A stretch of DNA of 64,000 nucleotides, taken from positions 1 to 64,000 of the forward strand of contig QWPF01000006.1 in NCBI GenBank assembly GCA_003671255.1, in the 5' to 3' direction. Shown in pieces: positions 1 to 9,186 of this stretch; positions within the stretch are counted from its first letter, which is position 1; every line of letters starts with the position of its first letter. Under the pieces are notes generated by a model. It saw nothing but the letters and a program-made list of their open reading frames with translations, searched no databases and had not been told where the DNA came from. The stretch comes from Planctomycetota bacterium. Lineage in GTDB: Bacteria > Planctomycetota > Planctomycetia > Gemmatales > Gemmataceae. The position numbers and the translations under genes were made by a program.

Positions 1-533
1 AGAAGGCCAAGGGTGCTGATGAGATCAAGCCCTGCGGTGGGTTCATCAAAAATTAATACGGGCGGGTCGTGAATGAGTGCCCTAGCGAGAGAAACTTTTT
101 GCCTAGTGCCTGTGCTTAGCTTGGCACCAAGTCTATTGCGATACATTTCAAGGCCCAATATTGCAAATAGGTTGGCAGTGCGGTCTCTGATAGTTTTATC
201 GTCAACACCATGTAATCTGCCATGGTATTGCAGAAGTTCTTCAGGGCTTAAGCGGTCATAGATTCCAGTACCTGCGGAAACGAAACCTAGATTTTTGCGA
301 ACATCATCGGGATGGGTGGAGACATCAAAGCCAGCAATTTTAGCGGTACCGGATGAAGGAGTAAGAAGGGTGCACAGAATGCGCATGGTGGTGGTTTTGC
401 CTGCACCATTTGGACCTAATAGCCCGACCACTTCGCCTTTTTCGATTTTGAAGGTTAATGAATCAACTGCTTTGAAAGGGATATCACTTCCCGTTATGAA
501 AAATTCTTTTGTTAGGTTTTCAGCTTCAATCAT
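1..533 (-). CDS. ABC transporter ATP-binding protein, NatA-like (C-terminus cut by window edge)
   Basis: I read this on the reverse strand from an ATG at 533; the frame stays open for about 177 codons to the window edge, so the C-terminus is missing. It shows a full nucleotide-binding domain: Walker A GPNGAGKTTT near residue 42, a signature loop reading LSTGTRQK near residue 138, and Walker B VLIFDEP followed by a TAGLD D-loop. The STGTRQK-type signature resembles NatA/CcmA-family ATPases of ABC-2 exporters (NatA has STGMKQK). The expected partner permease would lie beyond position 1. No clear ribosome-binding site precedes the ATG. ATP hydrolysis for export is family knowledge; the substrate is unknown. 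Confidence 0.88.
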   Translation of the reverse strand, partial: MIEAENLTKEFFITGSDIPFKAVDSLTFKIEKGEVVGLLGPNGAGKTTTMRILCTLLTPSSGTAKIAGFDVSTHPDDVRKNLGFVSAGTGIYDRLSPEELLQYHGRLHGVDDKTIRDRTANLFAILGLEMYRNRLGAKLSTGTRQKVSLARALIHDPPVLIFDEPTAGLDLISTLGL

Positions 534-584
534 GTTTTGATCGCTGTTTGGGAGTAATGAAAAGCATCGAATAAAAGGTTGTAA

Positions 585-1871
585 TTACAGTGGGCTTTTA
601 TCTTGTTTAAGGACGCCAGCGACGAATACTTTTTCCGCCCTACCTTTTACTTTCCAACCAGCAAAGGGGCAGTTCCTGCTTTTGGATTTGAACTTGTTTG
701 GATCAATGGTCCATTCCACATCTGGATCGATGATGGTGACATCGGCCCACGCATTTGTTTTAAGAGTACCCCTGTCGATCCCCAAAACTTTTGCAGGATT
801 GATAGTCATCTTTTCGATCATGTGGCTCCAAGTTAATACGCCTGGAATTATAAGCGCTTGAATGCAAATGGGAAGAAAGGTTTCAAGACCGATGATGCCA
901 TTTGGTGCCTGATCGAGTTCGCGCATTTTCTTTTCAGGAGCATGTGGCGCATGATCGGTTGCTAGAACTTCCAAGGTGTTATCTTTGAGCCCCACTAAAA
1001 TTGCATCAATATCAATTTGGGTGCGCAATGGCGGAGACATCTTGTAGTTGCTATCGAATGTGCGAAGGCATTTATCTGTAAGGGTGAAATGATGCGGGCA
1101 AGCTTCGCCGCTGGCTTTGACTCCCCTGCTCTTTCCCTGCCTGATCAGTTCTACTCCGCCCTTTGAGGAAATATGAAGAATATGGACCTTTGCACCTGTA
1201 AGTTCTGCAAGTGCGATTTCACGGTAGATCATAACTTCTTCGGCAGCGGCAGGCATACCGCGTAAACCCAGGCGCATGCTTTCGAATCCTTCGTTCATCA
1301 CGCCGCCCTTGGTAAGATCCAGATCTTCCGAATGGCTGAGTACGGTTTTGTCGAACCCCTTGCAATATTCCATGGCTCTGCGCATGATTTCAGCGCTGAC
1401 AACGGGAGTGCCATCATCAGTGAATGCAACAGCGCCACCGTTCACTAGGCCGCCGATCTCTGCGAGCTCTTTGCCTTCGCGCCCTTTGGTAATGGCACCA
1501 ATAGGAAAGACATTGGCGTATCCTGCTCGCTTTGCTTGAAGGATGACAAATTCTGCGGAAGCTTGAGTGTCGATTGCGGGTTCTGTGTTTGGCATGCAAG
1601 CCACCGAGGTGACGCCTCCAACGATTGCCGAATGAGCACCTGTTGCGATGGTTTCGTCTTCTTCGCGCCCGGGTTCGCGGAGATGAACATGCATGTCGAT
1701 AAGGCCTGGGGTAACAATCATGCCTTTGGCATCAATGATCTGGCTGGGGTTAGAAGCGAGGTTGGGCCCGATGCCAAGAATTTTCTCGCCTTGGATCCAG
1801 AGGTCTGCAATTTGATCAATGTTTTGGGAAGGATCGATAACTCTGCCAGATCGGATGAGAATGGTGTTCAT
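585..1871 (-). CDS. pyrC: Dihydroorotase, class I
   Basis: Catalyses reversible cyclisation of N-carbamoyl-aspartate to dihydroorotate, the third step of pyrimidine synthesis, in the cytoplasm. The 428-residue length fits class I bacterial dihydroorotases. The metal-binding HxH is H61/H63 in DMHVHLREPG. The other expected ligands are visible: D152/D153 in FTDDGTPV, H180 in LSHSED, H233 in ILHISSKGG and D306 in ATDHAPH. No catalytic residue appears missing. The gene stands alone rather than in a pyr operon; carA and carB are elsewhere in this window, and no pyrB lies beside it. It is divergent from the polymerase gene at 2058, sharing a 186-bp intergenic region. Confidence 0.95.
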   Translation of the reverse strand: MNTILIRSGRVIDPSQNIDQIADLWIQGEKILGIGPNLASNPSQIIDAKGMIVTPGLIDMHVHLREPGREEDETIATGAHSAIVGGVTSVACMPNTEPAIDTQASAEFVILQAKRAGYANVFPIGAITKGREGKELAEIGGLVNGGAVAFTDDGTPVVSAEIMRRAMEYCKGFDKTVLSHSEDLDLTKGGVMNEGFESMRLGLRGMPAAAEEVMIYREIALAELTGAKVHILHISSKGGVELIRQGKSRGVKASGEACPHHFTLTDKCLRTFDSNYKMSPPLRTQIDIDAILVGLKDNTLEVLATDHAPHAPEKKMRELDQAPNGIIGLETFLPICIQALIIPGVLTWSHMIEKMTINPAKVLGIDRGTLKTNAWADVTIIDPDVEWTIDPNKFKSKSRNCPFAGWKVKGRAEKVFVAGVLKQDKSPL

Positions 1872-2022
1872 AGATGGATTTCCTGCAATGCAAGTACGAA
1901 TGAAGTCATGTAGGTGTTATATGATGTGATTGGTGATGTGGGTTGGGAAGTTTTGAGGAATATCGGGTTGAAAGGCACATTTTTTGAGAAGGAAGGGGGA
2001 AAGCCGAGCTGGCATATGTAAG

Positions 2023-2036
2023 GTACAAATGTATAC
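2023..2036. promoter_or_regulatory. Candidate LexA/SOS operator upstream of the DnaE-type polymerase
   Basis: The 14-bp element GTACAAATGTATAC has a TAC-N4-GTA palindromic core and ends 21 bases before the ATG at 2058. Its 12-mer TACAAATGTATA matches TACATAAGTATA upstream of lexA at 10 of 12 positions. Error-prone DnaE2 genes are commonly SOS-regulated, and LexA is normally autoregulated. The core alone should occur by chance around fifteen times in 64 kb, so the case rests on position, the extended match and the identity of the two genes. Confidence 0.5.
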
Positions 2037-2057
2037 TATCGCTATGGAGGTCGAACC

Positions 2058-5000
2058 ATGGCTGCTTCTTTGCTTAATCATTCTTGGTATTCGTTGCTTC
2101 AAGGTGTTTCCAGCCCGGAACATTTGATATCAGAGGCAGCCCGCCTTGGATATCAATCTCTCGCTCTGACCGATACCAATAATCTTCTGGGCGCAGTTGC
2201 ATTTCATGACCTAGCGCTAAGCCATGGCATCAAGCCAATTCTGGGTTCTGTGTTGCGAACGCGGACTCAATCGGTTGTTGCGCTTATTCAAAATCGTGCG
2301 GGTTATCGAAGTCTGTGCTGTATTCTCAGCAGGTTAAACTTGAATGATGATGCCAATCTGGGCGAACTATTGCTGCAATTCAATCAAGGGTTGCACCTAT
2401 TGGTTGATACTCCAGAGCTTTTGGAATTGTTGCATCGTGTTTATGCATCAAGAGTGTGGGCTGGGATTAATCGTTCGGGGCGCAGGCGTTCAGTTTCTTC
2501 TCGGCAGCGCAAATTGCTTGAGTGTGCTGATCGATTGCGTGTATCTCCAGTCGCCCTGCATGGTTGTTATTTTGCCCAACCAGGATTATTGGAGTTGTAC
2601 CGTGTTGTTCGAGCTATTCGCGAGTGCACCCTATTGCAACGATTAAGAGATGATCATGTTGGTTTAGAAAGTCATTTGCTTCCCTTAGATGAGTTTCACG
2701 AATTATTTTGCGACATACCAGAAGCGTTAACCAATGCCAGTCTACTTGCAGGAACTCTTGAGGTCGATGTTCTGCCTCATGAACTTATTCTTCCAGAACC
2801 TTTAGATTCGCGTGGTATGGAATCTGTGGTGCATTTAAGAGCCTTGTGTGTTGAAGGAATGCACCTGCGTAGATTGTATAAAAATGAAGATGCGGAACTG
2901 AGATTAGAGGAAGAGTTGAAGATCATTCATGCACGCAGTCTGGATGGTTACTTTCTTACAGTGAATGAGATTACTAGGTTGGCACGCTCTGATGGTCATA
3001 CCCCTGCCCTTCGTGGCTCTGCAGGTAATTCTTTGGTTTGTTATTTGCTTGGTATTACCGATGTTGATCCCCTGCGACACAATCTTGTGTTCGAGCGTTT
3101 TTTGCACATGGGGCGTGTTGATCTACCCGACATTGATCTCGACTTCGATTGGAAAATCCGTGATGCGTTGATTGAGCATGTGCTTGAACAAAGGGGCAGG
3201 CAATATGCAGCAAGGATCAGTTCGCATTTGTTTCTTCAACCCAGATCGGCGTTGCGTGAATCCGCGAAGGTGCATGGGCTTTCGGAAGAACAAATCAGTG
3301 TGATGGGCCCGGAGATGGAAAAGCGTTTAGAGCCTTATATAGCCGGGGGAAAAGGGGAACTAGCACCACCTCATTATTCTAGTTGCCCATTGGGGCCATT
3401 GCAGTGGAAGCAGATGTTTCGTCATGCCCGATTGTTGGTGGGAAGGCCGCATCACTTGTCGATTCATCCTGGTGGAATAGTGATCACGCCAAATCCGATC
3501 GAGGAATATGCACCTTTGCAGTGGTCGCGCAAAGGTGTGGTGATAACCCAGTACGAAAAAGATGCAGTCGAGAAAATCGGGTTGGTGAAGATTGACCTTC
3601 TGGGTAATCGGGCACTTGCGACTGTAGATGAAGCTTCCAGACTTGCGGGAGAAAGAATATTGCCTCATGCAGATATGCCTGAAGAGGATCCAAAAGTTGG
3701 TGAACTGCTTCTGCGTGGTGATACCCTCGGTGTTAACCAGATGGAATCACCCGGCATGAGGCATCTACTGGTACAGATGCAGGCGCATAGTCTGGATGAT
3801 GTGATACAGTCGCTGGCATTGATTCGCCCGGGAGCTGCATCAATTGGCATGAAGGAAAGATTTATTCGCAGGCGCAGGGGGATTGAGAAACCAGTAAGCA
3901 TCGAGCCCGCCCTTGCAAAATTATTGGGCGATACCCAGTTGATGCTGCTTTACGAGGATGATTCGTTGAGGTTGTTAAAGGCGCTTGCACAACTTTCGCC
4001 TTCCGATGCCGATGCTTTTCGTAAGAAGGTTACCAAGTGGGAGACCGAAGAACAGTATAAGGCTTTGGCTATTGAGTTCTTCACTTTGTGTGAAGGGTCT
4101 GGTGTTTCGAAGCAGGCACTTTCAGACCTATGGTTGCAATTGTCCAAGTTCAACCGCTATTCATTTTGTAAAAGTCATGCGGTTAGTTACGGCATCATTG
4201 CTTGGAAAGCTGTTTGGCTGAAGGCTTATCACCCGCGTGAATTTTGGACTGCAGCACTGAACAATAACCAAGGTACCTACCCCAGGCATGTGTACATCGA
4301 GGCAATTCGCAGAGCGGGCATTCCTTTGTTTGCACCTTGTGTCAATCGTTCCCGTGGTGATTTCAGTCTCGAAGAAAATGGTATTCGTGTTGGTCTTGAT
4401 GCGATTGCAGGCTTGACTCAGAATTTGAAGTTGTTGTTGTACGAAGAAAGAGCCCACAATGGGCCTTACACCAGTCTTTCTGAACTGATCACCCGATTGC
4501 AACCCGGTGCGGAAACCCTTGCGCTTTTGATTCAGTCTGGTGCTTGTGATTGTTTTGGCCTGCCCAGACCTGTGCTTTATCTTCAAGCAGAATCGGAGTT
4601 AAGGCGAAGTTCGCAAGAACTTTTTACACCCCGTATTCCCGATCGTTGGGCCCCTGTGCAGGTTTCAAAGTTGCATAAAGCCCGTGATGAATGGCAAACT
4701 CTCGGCTTTACATTGGAAATGCCCCTGATCGCAATGCTTCGTTCAAGTAGTGAATATACTATGCCTGTTGGATTCGGGAATATTACAAGTTGTGATGATT
4801 TTTCTCGAAGTGTTGGCAAGAAAATCACAATTGAAGGAACCGTAGCTACCGCAAGGCGAACAACAACAGAATCCGGAAAGCCAATGCAATTTATTTCTTT
4901 GGAAGATGAGACGGGGCTTGCAGATGTTGTTTTATTTCCTGGAAATTGTAATCCGATTGCGCATCTTTCTCTTGGGCCTTATGTTGTCCAAGGAATCGTG

Positions 5001-5102
5001 GAAGAACATCATGGCGTTGCAGTGCTTGCAGCCACTAAGATAAGTAGTACGCAGGGTAAAGTAGCTTTGCAAGCACAAGAGTATTCCGGAGGGTTTTCTT
5101 GA
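2058..5102 (+). CDS. dnaE2: DNA polymerase III alpha-type subunit, error-prone DnaE2/ImuC-like
   Basis: C-family DNA polymerase of 1014 residues, closer to DnaE2/ImuC (about 1000-1100) than to most replicative DnaE1. Order: N-terminal PHP domain, palm with catalytic aspartates in PDIDLDF (around 357-363) and KIDLLGN (around 512), fingers and helix-hairpin-helix region (SKFNRYSFCKSHAVSYG, residues around 695-715), and a C-terminal OB fold (KITIEGTVATARR). The first PHP motif reads LNHSWYS, lacking the first histidine of the usual HxH, so PHP metal binding is probably lost. Likely role: translesion synthesis after DNA damage. No imuA or imuB lies beside it. The stop codon overlaps the next gene's start. 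A replicative-type role is less likely but not excluded. Confidence 0.85.
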   Translation: MAASLLNHSWYSLLQGVSSPEHLISEAARLGYQSLALTDTNNLLGAVAFHDLALSHGIKPILGSVLRTRTQSVVALIQNRAGYRSLCCILSRLNLNDDANLGELLLQFNQGLHLLVDTPELLELLHRVYASRVWAGINRSGRRRSVSSRQRKLLECADRLRVSPVALHGCYFAQPGLLELYRVVRAIRECTLLQRLRDDHVGLESHLLPLDEFHELFCDIPEALTNASLLAGTLEVDVLPHELILPEPLDSRGMESVVHLRALCVEGMHLRRLYKNEDAELRLEEELKIIHARSLDGYFLTVNEITRLARSDGHTPALRGSAGNSLVCYLLGITDVDPLRHNLVFERFLHMGRVDLPDIDLDFDWKIRDALIEHVLEQRGRQYAARISSHLFLQPRSALRESAKVHGLSEEQISVMGPEMEKRLEPYIAGGKGELAPPHYSSCPLGPLQWKQMFRHARLLVGRPHHLSIHPGGIVITPNPIEEYAPLQWSRKGVVITQYEKDAVEKIGLVKIDLLGNRALATVDEASRLAGERILPHADMPEEDPKVGELLLRGDTLGVNQMESPGMRHLLVQMQAHSLDDVIQSLALIRPGAASIGMKERFIRRRRGIEKPVSIEPALAKLLGDTQLMLLYEDDSLRLLKALAQLSPSDADAFRKKVTKWETEEQYKALAIEFFTLCEGSGVSKQALSDLWLQLSKFNRYSFCKSHAVSYGIIAWKAVWLKAYHPREFWTAALNNNQGTYPRHVYIEAIRRAGIPLFAPCVNRSRGDFSLEENGIRVGLDAIAGLTQNLKLLLYEERAHNGPYTSLSELITRLQPGAETLALLIQSGACDCFGLPRPVLYLQAESELRRSSQELFTPRIPDRWAPVQVSKLHKARDEWQTLGFTLEMPLIAMLRSSSEYTMPVGFGNITSCDDFSRSVGKKITIEGTVATARRTTTESGKPMQFISLEDETGLADVVLFPGNCNPIAHLSLGPYVVQGIVEEHHGVAVLAATKISSTQGKVALQAQEYSGGFS
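5088..5101 (+). promoter_or_regulatory. Ribosome-binding site and TTG start coupling amidohydrolase to the polymerase gene
   Basis: GGAGGG at 5088-5093 lies five bases before a TTG at 5099. The TTG shares bases with the polymerase TGA stop (TTGA, 5099-5102). The strong site inside the upstream coding region decides the start and implies translational coupling. Confidence 0.75.
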
Positions 5103-6286
5103 AAGAATCTGGAGAGCAAAAAACATTGTCTGCCCGTTGGGTTGTTCCCATTGATGGCCCGCCATTGGAATGGGGGCAGGTTCACATTGAAGGTGAAAAA
5201 ATAACAGGGGTCTCGAAGGCGGGTACCATTGAGGTTGATGAAAATCTGGGCGAGGTTATTCTTCTACCGGGGTTGGTGAATGCCCACACGCACCTTGATT
5301 TGACTGGATTTCCCCAAGAGGGAAAAAACGGGAGTAATTTTCTTGATTGGATCGATTCGGTAATTGCCCATCGGATGTCGACAACACCTGAGCAAATGCA
5401 AGAGCATATTCAAAAAGGAATTGATCAATCCTTGAAGGCAGGAGTTTGTTTAGTAGGGGATATATCCTCGGGGGGATCGTCTTGGAATTTGCTTTCCAAA
5501 AGCAAACTAGGTGGAGTGGTCTATTTCGAATTGTTGGGGTTGAAGAGAGATCGGGCCCAAATGGCCCTCGAAGCATTTTTAAGCTGGATAGAGCGTATCA
5601 AGCCCCATGACAATCTTTCGCCCGGGGTTAGTCCGCATGCGCCTTACAGTGTTCGCATCGAATTATTGAATTTTGCGATAGAGCAGGAATTACCTTTGCA
5701 AATGCACCTAGCGGAAACTTTACTCGAACTCGAGTTGATTAAAACTAGGAAGGGTTCTTTTGCAGATTGGTTGATAGCCAAGAATGTTTATGATGAATCA
5801 GGCATGGCTCCTTCGATGCGAAATATACTGCAGTTATTAGATCGGAACTCTCAAAGTGTATTGGTTCATGGAACATTCCTTGATGAATTTCTAGAGAAGA
5901 AAAGGCAGTTGGTGTATTGCCCGCGCACTCATGACTTTTTCAACTCTTCACCCCATCCGTTGCCCCAAATGCTATCTGCGGGTTGGAAAGTAGCCTTAGG
6001 TACCGATGGACTTTCTTCAAATCCTGATCTTGATGTGCTTGGTGAGGCAAGATTTGTCAGAAATAAATTCCCTCAAGTTTCTTCAGAACAAATTCTGGGA
6101 ATGATCACTATTAACGGAGCTGGTCTTTTGCGTATGGATAGGAAAAATGGTACCCTTGCGCGTGGGAAGTATGCCAACTTTTGCTGCTTTCCCATCGACC
6201 TTGTTGCACCTTTTGATCCGTTGGAAAATCTTCTTTTGGGAAATCAAAGTTGTTCACGGGTGATGATTCATGGTAAATGGATGTAA
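5099..6286 (+). CDS. Amidohydrolase, MtaD/TrzA-type deaminase family (possibly aminofutalosine deaminase)
   Basis: Metal-dependent hydrolase of 395 residues with an N-terminal composite domain and TIM barrel. The metal site is seen as HTHLDL (HxH), H in LQMHLAET, H in LVHGTFL and D in LGTDGLSSNP. This set fits the MtaD/TrzA/SsnA deaminase group acting on aminated purines or related heterocycles. Organisms using the futalosine route to menaquinone often carry an aminofutalosine deaminase of this group, so that activity is plausible but not shown here. The TTG start overlaps the polymerase stop by four bases, with a strong ribosome-binding site, so it is co-translated with a DNA-repair polymerase, an unexpected pairing. 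The family call is firm; the substrate is unknown. Confidence 0.85.
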   Translation: MKESGEQKTLSARWVVPIDGPPLEWGQVHIEGEKITGVSKAGTIEVDENLGEVILLPGLVNAHTHLDLTGFPQEGKNGSNFLDWIDSVIAHRMSTTPEQMQEHIQKGIDQSLKAGVCLVGDISSGGSSWNLLSKSKLGGVVYFELLGLKRDRAQMALEAFLSWIERIKPHDNLSPGVSPHAPYSVRIELLNFAIEQELPLQMHLAETLLELELIKTRKGSFADWLIAKNVYDESGMAPSMRNILQLLDRNSQSVLVHGTFLDEFLEKKRQLVYCPRTHDFFNSSPHPLPQMLSAGWKVALGTDGLSSNPDLDVLGEARFVRNKFPQVSSEQILGMITINGAGLLRMDRKNGTLARGKYANFCCFPIDLVAPFDPLENLLLGNQSCSRVMIHGKWM

Positions 6287-6371
6287 GGTATTTCTTTTTG
6301 TTATTAAACTTCTGTGTGGAATTTATATTGTTGAACTTTATTGAAGGTAAACTTTTAGAGTTGGAGCTTTA

Positions 6372-7985
6372 ATGCCTTTAGGCTATTTAACCTTGGTTTT
6401 GCATGCGCATCTCCCATTTGTTCGCCATCCTGAATTTGAAGACTTTTTAGAAGAAGATTGGCTCTATGAAGCCATTGCTGAAACTTACATCCCCTTGCTT
6501 GAAGTGTTTGATAACTTGGAAAGAGATGGGGTTCAATGGCGCTTGACCATGTCCATAACCCCGACTCTTGCAGCCATGCTCGAAGACCAGTTGCTTTCCC
6601 AACGCTTTGTTCGATACATCAACAATTTAATTGTGCTTGCTAAAAAAGAGGTGGAGCGCACCCGCTGGGAACCCGAATTTTACAAACTTGCGAAAATGTA
6701 CCTCGCACAGTTTGAGATGATTCTTGATCGGTTTGAAAACCGCCATAAAGGTAATCTTCTTCATTCTTTCAAAAAACATTTTGATTCAGGGAAACTCGAA
6801 CTTATTACTTCTGCAGCAACTCATGGGTTCTTACCGTTGCTGAGTTCGAATCCTAGTGCAGTTCGTGCCCAAATCGAAATTGGTGTGAAAGAATTTGAAA
6901 GGCACTTTGGAAGAAAGCCAAAAGGGATCTGGCTCCCCGAGTGTGGCTATATTGAAGGCCTTGAAAAAGTTCTAGAAGCGTGTGGTGTTTCTTATTTTTT
7001 TACTGACACCCATGGCGTTTTGTTTGCAGAGCCACGCCCCACTTATGGTATTTATGCGCCTATTCAATGTACTGGTTCATCTGTTTTTGCATTTGGAAGA
7101 GATACCGAACCCAGCAAACAAGTTTGGAGTGCCCTAGAGGGATATCCAGGAGATTACACTTACAGAGAATTTTACCACGATATCGGTTTTGATCTCGATT
7201 TTGAATATCTTAGGCCGCATTTGCATCAAATTGGTATCCGTACCATGACCGGAATCAAATACTTTCGAATTACTGGAAGATCAGGTGAAAAGAAACCATA
7301 TCATCCAGAGCACGCCACTGAAAAGGCAGCAGAACATGCTGGTAATTTTTTGTTCAATCGTGAAAAGCAGGTTGAGTGGCTTAGCGGTGCAATGAGGGAT
7401 CGCCCTGCTTTGATTGTTGCACCTTACGATGCGGAACTTTTTGGGCATTGGTGGTTTGAAGGCCCACAATGGCTTGATTTTCTCTTTCGTAAAATGCATT
7501 ATGATCAGCAAACAGTGAAGTGTATCACCGTTCCCGAATATCTTGAAAAACACCCCAACATTCAGAACTCTAGACCGGTTTTTTCTAGTTGGGGGAACAA
7601 TGGTTATAGTGAAGTTTGGCTTGAAGCTTCAAACGATTGGATTTACATGCATCTTCATGCTTGTGCTGATCGCATGGAAGAACTCGCATCCAATAACCTT
7701 TCTCCTGATGCCCTTAACTTACGGGCACTCAATCAGGCCCTAAGAGAATTGTTGCTAGCGCAATCGAGTGATTGGGCTTTTATTATCAAAGCAGGCACCA
7801 CTGTTGATTATGCAGTTAACCGTACAAGGATGCACATCTTGAATTTCCTTCATTTGTATGAGCAGATAATTGATAAAAAGATTGATGAACCTTGGCTTGC
7901 TGAAGTGGAATCTAGGCACAATTTATTTCCAAATATTGATTACCGTGTTTTCTCTTCCGTCAATTACCAATACGGCGGTAATTAA
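6372..7985 (+). CDS. GH57 1,4-alpha-glucan branching enzyme
   Basis: Glycoside hydrolase family 57 protein of 537 residues, the usual size of GH57 branching enzymes such as Thermus TTHA1902. It creates alpha-1,6 branches in glycogen. The N-terminus carries the family motif HAHLPF. The nucleophile is E190 in GIWLPECGY and the acid/base is D353 in YDAELFGHWW; both sit at about the positions known from characterised members. The C-terminal helical region (SSWGNNGYSEVW onward) is also conserved in the family. The stop codon overlaps the convergent gene at 7982 by four bases. The ATG follows AGAGTTGGAG. An alpha-amylase activity is a less likely alternative. Confidence 0.92.
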   Translation: MPLGYLTLVLHAHLPFVRHPEFEDFLEEDWLYEAIAETYIPLLEVFDNLERDGVQWRLTMSITPTLAAMLEDQLLSQRFVRYINNLIVLAKKEVERTRWEPEFYKLAKMYLAQFEMILDRFENRHKGNLLHSFKKHFDSGKLELITSAATHGFLPLLSSNPSAVRAQIEIGVKEFERHFGRKPKGIWLPECGYIEGLEKVLEACGVSYFFTDTHGVLFAEPRPTYGIYAPIQCTGSSVFAFGRDTEPSKQVWSALEGYPGDYTYREFYHDIGFDLDFEYLRPHLHQIGIRTMTGIKYFRITGRSGEKKPYHPEHATEKAAEHAGNFLFNREKQVEWLSGAMRDRPALIVAPYDAELFGHWWFEGPQWLDFLFRKMHYDQQTVKCITVPEYLEKHPNIQNSRPVFSSWGNNGYSEVWLEASNDWIYMHLHACADRMEELASNNLSPDALNLRALNQALRELLLAQSSDWAFIIKAGTTVDYAVNRTRMHILNFLHLYEQIIDKKIDEPWLAEVESRHNLFPNIDYRVFSSVNYQYGGN

Positions 7986-9061
7986 AGCGTTTTACCTTCA
8001 TCCATGCTTACAAGTTGCGCAATTTCAGTGGTCTTAAATCCGAGAACCATTGGCCGGATTACATCTTTTAAAATTACAACATCATAAAGTTCTGTAACCA
8101 TGCCGTTTAGCCTAACCCATTCGATTACATTTCCGGTAGAAAGCTCTATTACTTGCAATCCACACCAAGCTTCTGCATCTCGTTTAGATAGTTCCGAATC
8201 CAATTGAAGGCCGCTGAAAGTTTTATCTTTGCGTGGCCCTGAGAGGCCGACAATTGCAAAGTTTCCTGAAAAAGCCATGCCACGAAGATAACCTGGGCAG
8301 AAAGTGATAGGTTCAAATACGCCTTTTTTACGATCTACCTTTCCAAAATACCCGGTGCCCGAGTTATGTACATAAAGTTCACCTCGATAAACTCTGGGGG
8401 AATGTGGCATAGAAAGGCCCGAAACAATTGTTTCACCACTTGGAACTTCTAACACACAACCGCCATCATGCCTCCGATTTCTCCATCCGTCCACCACATC
8501 CGATTTGCTCACCACGGTAACATATTTGCATTTCCCATTTTCCAAAGCTAAGCCATTAAGATGGCATCGGTCTTCTGGGGTGATTTTACTTAGGAAAGGG
8601 GGTTTCCAAAGTGGAGTAAAACTATGTTGATTGCTGAAAGTTGCTAGGCATCCGAACATGGTGTTTACAAAAACAATCCGTCCAGAATCTTCGACAACGA
8701 TGTCGTGTACATCAAGATCGCCTGTTGTGTACCCAACCCGAGGTATGTAAAGTTTGTCATGATCGTTATGCATTTGGCCAGGCAGCAAAGCGTTTTCAAA
8801 ACGCCATACTTGATAGGTGGAACTAAGCCAAAAGCCATTATCAGTAGAGCAAAGCCCCATGCAGCGCTGTAAAGTTCGTTCGAATACAGAGATTTGCCCA
8901 TCTTGTTTTCTTCCAAGAAGAAAAACTTTTCCTGCCTGATAGGTGGAGAATGCAAGGCTGATTTTTTCGAGGGCAAGCCAATTGCTGAAATTACGGGATG
9001 ATGTTACTTCTAGCCAAGGTTCTTCATTAGCTGTGATTTGATTGGTAGTTGCATTGCTCAT
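7982..9061 (-). CDS. TIGR03032-like protein of unknown function
   Basis: A 359-residue protein resembling the TIGR03032 family, known mainly from planctomycetes, cyanobacteria and proteobacteria and lacking an assigned activity. Regularly spaced strands and the motifs HDIVVEDSGRIVFVNT, HLNGLALENGK, MPHSPRVYRGELYVHNSG and PGYLRGMAF suggest a beta-propeller fold. There is no signal peptide, so it is probably cytoplasmic. It converges on the GH57 gene with a four-base overlap and is divergent from the TPR-GT41 gene across 125 bases. Family members are, as I recall, often near or fused to TPR proteins, which fits this pairing. I assign no function. Confidence 0.8.
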   Translation of the reverse strand: MSNATTNQITANEEPWLEVTSSRNFSNWLALEKISLAFSTYQAGKVFLLGRKQDGQISVFERTLQRCMGLCSTDNGFWLSSTYQVWRFENALLPGQMHNDHDKLYIPRVGYTTGDLDVHDIVVEDSGRIVFVNTMFGCLATFSNQHSFTPLWKPPFLSKITPEDRCHLNGLALENGKCKYVTVVSKSDVVDGWRNRRHDGGCVLEVPSGETIVSGLSMPHSPRVYRGELYVHNSGTGYFGKVDRKKGVFEPITFCPGYLRGMAFSGNFAIVGLSGPRKDKTFSGLQLDSELSKRDAEAWCGLQVIELSTGNVIEWVRLNGMVTELYDVVILKDVIRPMVLGFKTTEIAQLVSMDEGKTL

Positions 9062-9186
9062 TAAATTAACTCTTAGATTACAATAAGTTTAAAGCATAAA
9101 TCTATGATATGTTTGTATTGAATATATTAAGGAAATCTGAAAAATACAAGGTGTTTTATAGTATTGGTTAATTAGAATTCTTAACT

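Noticed and set aside
4161-4586. Reverse-strand open frame of 141 codons within the polymerase gene
   Set aside because: It is fully contained in the polymerase coding sequence and its translation has no domain or signal features.
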